From Isohypsibius dastychi (taxonomy: Eukaryota; Tardigrada; Eutardigrada; Parachela; Isohypsibiidae): a stretch of 11,592 bases of DNA. The notes beneath the pieces were generated by a model, which did no database searches, was not told where the DNA came from, and was given only the letters and a program-made list of their open reading frames with translations. Position numbers and translations under genes: made by a program. Shown here piece by piece: positions 7,722 to 11,592 of the stretch (position 1 is the stretch's first letter; the number at the start of each line of letters is the position of its first letter). The DNA lies in contig JAQIWT010001268.1 in NCBI GenBank assembly GCA_034696485.1, positions 1-11,592 of the forward strand. The letters are read 5' to 3'.

Positions 7722-10700
7722 TTAAGGTGTCATGATGAACTGGGCTCTGGAGCAGTGCTCATATCTTGGCGATCTTTTCCTTGCTGAAAACAATGAAAAA
7801 TCAACAAAAGTTGTGAGAGAGTCATAACAATCTCATACTTTGTGTGCAGCTGAATAGCAACGATACCGCCATTCTGAATCGAGGACTCATCGCGTTGTAC
7901 AAAATTGGATTTATGGCGGAGTTCAGGTAGATCATTGTTTTCCCAAAGAACAAAAACCACAAGTTACTCCATCTTTCCTTGGCGAATGAGTTATAGATGA
8001 GAAGTCCGCGAAACGGCAGCCAGGTCACCGCAAAAATAACAACCACAACGACCAACATACGAAGTACCTAATCAGAAAAATACCAGTTACAGTTACAGGT
8101 CATGGCACCATAACTTGAATTTGAGTTTGAAACATGTTTTTGCTACGAAGTCAACGTTTCTGTAAATGTTTAGGCATTTCTGCTCACCTGTTTGTGAGAT
8201 TGTGGTTTGGGTCGCCAACGGTTCCTCGGAGTAGTGAGTTGTTCCCCAACTGCTGCCAACACGGCATCGGGACTGCTGCTGTCTTCGGCCGCTGGGGGAA
8301 AGGTGTTGTGTCGCAAACTGCCACGCTTTGGGCTTTCCCAACTGTACACACGTGCTGTTTGTAGGAGAACTAGGCCGATGCGTGCGTAACATAAAACAGC
8401 CACAATAAGCGGTACGACATAAAAGAGAAAGAAGTCGGTCCCAAATAGTCCCAGATAAACTCGACGGGATAAGCGGAGGTCACAGCGTTCCCGATTGGGG
8501 AATATGGGGTCTTGGCGTACTTCGGTCAGACCGAACCATGGTGAACAGTAGGTCACGGAGAACACCCAAAGTGCTGCGACGATGTGCTTTGTGTGCTCGC
8601 TAAACCAAGCGCTAACTTTGGACTCCATGCAGACTACAGCGTACTGCTCGATTGTGAACCCAAGGATGCTAAAAGCAAAGAAAACATGAGGTTGTAATTA
8701 ATTAAATTAACGCCACCAGGGATGCAAAAATCGGATTATTTGCATCACTTCGTAGTTATTCTGGGTACGTTCAGCACTTAAATTTTTACATACTTGAATG
8801 TTTTAAACATGGACTCTGGCCAAAATGTGTCTTGATTTAGCTTCATGGAAAATGTACCACGCAGTATGTTATGGTCAAGGTGTAAGAGATTCCGCAAAGC
8901 AGCTAATGGCGAATGTGTTTTGATGAATGAATACATTACAGCCGCTATAAATCAAACACCTGACATTTTTCGCGGAAGCCGAGATTTCATTGTCATTGAA
9001 GATTTGCCTGCCCATCTGAACTGAAAGTGCGCCAACCAGACGGGCTGCACTCCAGGAGTCCGTGTGGAAACCAGTTTCATTCTTCAGCTTGATTTTTGAT
9101 AATGGATTGAATTTTCATGGTCTGAATGGTAAAGTGAGCCGTTGTAAAGATTTTAACCGCCAGAAGTCATTCACGTTCGGTCTACCTTGCAGGCAGGAGG
9201 AAAACAAAGCTATGAGGACGTGTCTGTCATTTTGAAAAATTAATTTGGGTCTCGTCTCAAGCTGGTTTGGAGAACAGAAAAAATCGAGAAGCATTTTCGC
9301 GGACAACTGCTACAAACACCGCTAAATTGAATAAACTCCAGATTCGATAAATCAGCCAATGAATCTTCGAAAAAACGGGAAAAAAGGGTTTGAGGTTGTT
9401 AATTAATTTTAAAAAGGGTTAACAAAACGAATAACCCAGTTTCAAGTTTTTGCTGGTAATTCCGCGCGTGGGGTGATTGTCGCACATTTATAATTAGGTT
9501 CCTCGGAGACCTTATGTGGCCCAGAAATTACGGAAGAAATGAGGCCACTTCACGGCTGCGAAAACCAAAGCGCGTTCGCAGAATGTTCGCTGTTTGGCAG
9601 CTTATAGTATGTGATTAACTTATGTGAATTCTTTATGTGAAAACAAACAAAACTTCTTCACTTCTTCAGTAAATAATTTTTTTGGTTGATATTTCACAGA
9701 AAACATCAACGTTCGATTCAATCTTAGTGATATCAGCTCATAATTTATAAGTTCTGAAAAACGATATTCTAACAGAAAATCTTTCGGTGCACACTTATTT
9801 CATATTCTCAAAGCTGTTCCTACATTGTTTGGATGGACTTTTTTCGTAAAACTCGGACACTGTATTTCAGAGTTCAACAGCCGAGCGTGTCTACTGATGT
9901 GAAAACCCAATGTATTACCTGAGGCTGCCGGCGTTGATCCCGAGAAAGTTGAAGAAGATGAATATGGAACAGCCGACTTGACCAATCAGCCACTGATTCC
10001 CTATGTGATGTACGACAATTGCTTCGGGGACGGCTGAGATTAAGATAATCAAATCAGCCACCGCCAACGATACCTAAAAGCAGGAAACCTGTGATAATTT
10101 GAAGGACGCTGGATGACCTGTATTTCAAAACTGCTATATCCAACGCCGAACGCGAAATGCGCTTCGCTGGCGCTTTGCTTGCTGCGCGCTCGCTTCGCTC
10201 TCTATAGCAAACTGCTAACTTCGAGTTAGGCATTGCTATATCTGATTACCCTTCTCCGCTGATTCATGGTAAAAACAAACATCCCAGCGGAACTAACTGA
10301 CAAACACCTGTGTATTCCTAACCCAGAATCCCAAAGATTAATTAGATTTAGATTCTTTGCTGGTGCATGAGACGCCACCCCAACAAAAATGATCGGTCCA
10401 ACAAATTGGGTGCCAATATAAAACGGTGACTCAGAACACAACATTCGTAACTCTTAATTGACGAAAAAGTGAAGGCTCTACCTCATGAAAAATAAGGAGA
10501 TGCATAATTAAAGAAGGTCAGTTAAGAAACTCGTAGGGCTTCAGTAATTGTGTAGCGACGGTTTGACTTGTAGATTTCAAAAACAAAATATCGAAATCAC
10601 CAAGTATGTAGTTAGATTATAATTACCAGGTAGGTGTATGTCGGACTCTGCAAGCTGCGATTCTTGTGGACCAGAATGATAACAAGTACATTCCCAAACA

Positions 10701-10827
10701 GTCCGGCTAAGAAGATGACGATGTGGATGAGCGTCGCCAGTATTCGATAGTCGAGCGGGAAACCCAAGCTCTCCACACCTCCAGACTCATTGAAATACGT
10801 CCAATTTCCCACCGATGAATTCAGCAT
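7722..10827 (-). CDS. Class A neuropeptide GPCR, thyrotropin-releasing-hormone-receptor-like, five exons
   Basis: Exons on the minus strand: 10827-10627, 10073-9919, 8668-8188, 8067-7839 and 7783-7722. The introns are 553, 1250, 120 and 55 nt and all phases agree, giving 375 residues. ATG 10827 is the first ATG in the open frame of exon 1; three N-glycosylation sites follow. TM1 carries GLFGNVL and TM2 LAVADL (D74). The TM3/ECL2 disulfide pair is C102/C181. Other landmarks are W153 (TM4), P205 in FYVVPL (TM5), WLPF (TM6) and NSAINPILY (TM7). ICL3 is long and basic. GINAGS after TM3, FYVVP and IYLNSAINP match vertebrate TRH receptors closely; protostome relatives bind EFLGamide-type peptides. 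It should act as a plasma-membrane peptide receptor coupled to G proteins. Oddity: the DRY/ERY motif is EQY (Q127). If intron 4 is not removed, the protein ends at a TGA at 7822 with a short MRLL tail. Confidence 0.88.
8669..9918 (-). other. Large intron of the GPCR (between TM3 segments)
   Basis: Phase-2 intron of 1250 nt with donor GTAATA after the GINAGSL codons and acceptor CTTTTAG before ILGFTI. It contains AT-rich stretches with TTAATTAA (about 8698-8714 and 9399-9415), but no gene or repeat that I can identify. Confidence 0.7.
10074..10626 (-). other. First intron of the GPCR
   Basis: Phase-0 intron of 553 nt between the TM1 and TM2 exons (donor GTAATT, acceptor CTTTTAG). It contains a compact GC-rich block (10141-10233) flanked by 9-bp direct repeats, and otherwise nothing recognisable. 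Confidence 0.75.
10132..10242. repeat. GC-rich insertion-like block with 9-bp direct repeats
   Basis: TGCTATATC occurs at 10132-10140 and 10234-10242. Between them lie 93 bp, the first half made of iterated CGCTTCGCT/GCGCTTTGC-type words, quite unlike the AT-rich intron around it. The second half holds a small hairpin, CTAACT-TCG-AGTTAG (10215-10229). The direct repeats could be a target-site duplication of a tiny element, but no terminal inverted repeats are obvious. Confidence 0.4.
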
Positions 10828-11592
10828 GATGAAACACAATGACGAAATCACGATGAAAACAACAAGAACGCGAACGGAGCTGCAGTGAGATTCGTTGTTT
10901 TTAATCAGCAGCCATCGAGTGACTTGTTTCAGAATCGGCTGGCGGCTCGCGGCGTTTTGATGAAAGAATCGCTGTCTAGTTTATGCCGGGAGGTTGAATT
11001 CAGAAAAAAAGAAAGAAATGAATTGGAAAGAAAATGTTCGCGTGCGAATGTAGGTGGGGTGAAAAAAACAAAAATATGGCTCACAGAGCCTTCGTGTGCA
11101 TTTTTGCGGGAGTAATTGATTGGGATGAATTACATAGCATGGGCACCGACCCTATTATCAGCATCAAATGAAGGAGCACCTTGAATTAGGCCGGCTGAGA
11201 AAAGGTAGGGATGGATGGAGTACTTAAAATGCGACGATGCGTTTTTAATGGATGGAAAATTGACGGGCCAGTTAGATAGCTGGTTAAGACTCGATAAAAA
11301 CAAATAAGTGCGGGAAGAGGTTGCAACGGAGCCTGGGTAAATAGGAGTCGAGTTTTTGTCCTGGGTGATTAGATATATGGCAGGTTGACCTTTATGCCCA
11401 CCGGCTATATCCGTGTCGAACTCGAATTCCTTTTTGCAACCCAATATTCCTTGCAGATGGTACAAAAATCTGCGTCAGACTAGCTCAATGGTTTTCTTTG
11501 AACTGAAAACCACAGTAAGAATCCAGACAGAGCATTGACAGGGGTCGCATCACCGAATGCTATATCGTGTTATTTTACCTTTTGAGACTACG
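10828..11592. other. Region upstream of the GPCR, no recognisable gene
   Basis: On the minus strand the frame of GPCR exon 1 stays open upstream of ATG 10827 to about 10983 and encodes a hydrophobic run (VLVVFIVISSLCFI), but has no ATG there. A possible acceptor (CACTGCAG) lies near 10880. Further right, the longest minus-strand open frame (about 11130-11465) has no initiating ATG and no recognisable domain. No clear TATA box was found. Confidence 0.5.

Noticed and set aside
11130-11465. Minus-strand open frame of about 111 codons to the right of the GPCR
   Set aside because: It begins with TTG rather than ATG, has no recognisable domain and no convincing splice partners.
1-11592. CRISPR array, bacterial operon or phage-type defence system
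   Set aside because: No regularly spaced repeats or ribosome-binding-site-led gene clusters occur; the genes have spliceosomal introns and animal-specific domains.

Overview
The window is animal nuclear DNA. It holds three protein genes broken by spliceosomal introns with GT...AG borders; several introns are only 55-63 nt long. A chitin-binding type-2 domain gene with a TATA box and TCAGT initiator motifs, a large secreted or membrane leucine-rich-repeat (LRR) gene, and a peptide GPCR together suggest an ecdysozoan invertebrate. A tardigrade is my first guess and a small crustacean my second; neither is proven by the sequence. I rebuilt the exons by hand from splice sites, reading-frame phase and family resemblance, without transcripts.

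Layout. Positions 216-3306, minus strand: LRR gene. It has six well supported exons starting with a signal peptide at 3306. The 3' end is ambiguous, and one candidate last exon (216-549) would add a transmembrane helix and a cytoplasmic tail. Positions 3307-5140: intergenic DNA with an element bounded by inverted repeats (3522-4079) and an unidentified open stretch (4670-4972). Positions 5144-6154, plus strand: a compact three-exon gene for a secreted 201-residue protein with one six-cysteine chitin-binding domain, complete with TATA box and AATAAA. Positions 5977-7172: no convincing gene, apart from a 33-codon signal-peptide-like ORF. Positions 7173-7583: an almost fully palindromic hAT-type MITE with a perfect 8-bp target-site duplication. 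Positions 7722-10827, minus strand: a five-exon class A GPCR resembling thyrotropin-releasing-hormone receptors (TRHR). Positions 10828-11592: no recognisable gene.

The three genes do not look functionally linked; this is an ordinary metazoan gene neighbourhood. The most notable point is that the GPCR has EQY where the DRY/ERY motif should be, so the usually invariant arginine 3.50 is glutamine, while the other class A landmark residues are intact. The best-defined mobile element is the palindromic MITE just downstream of that receptor.
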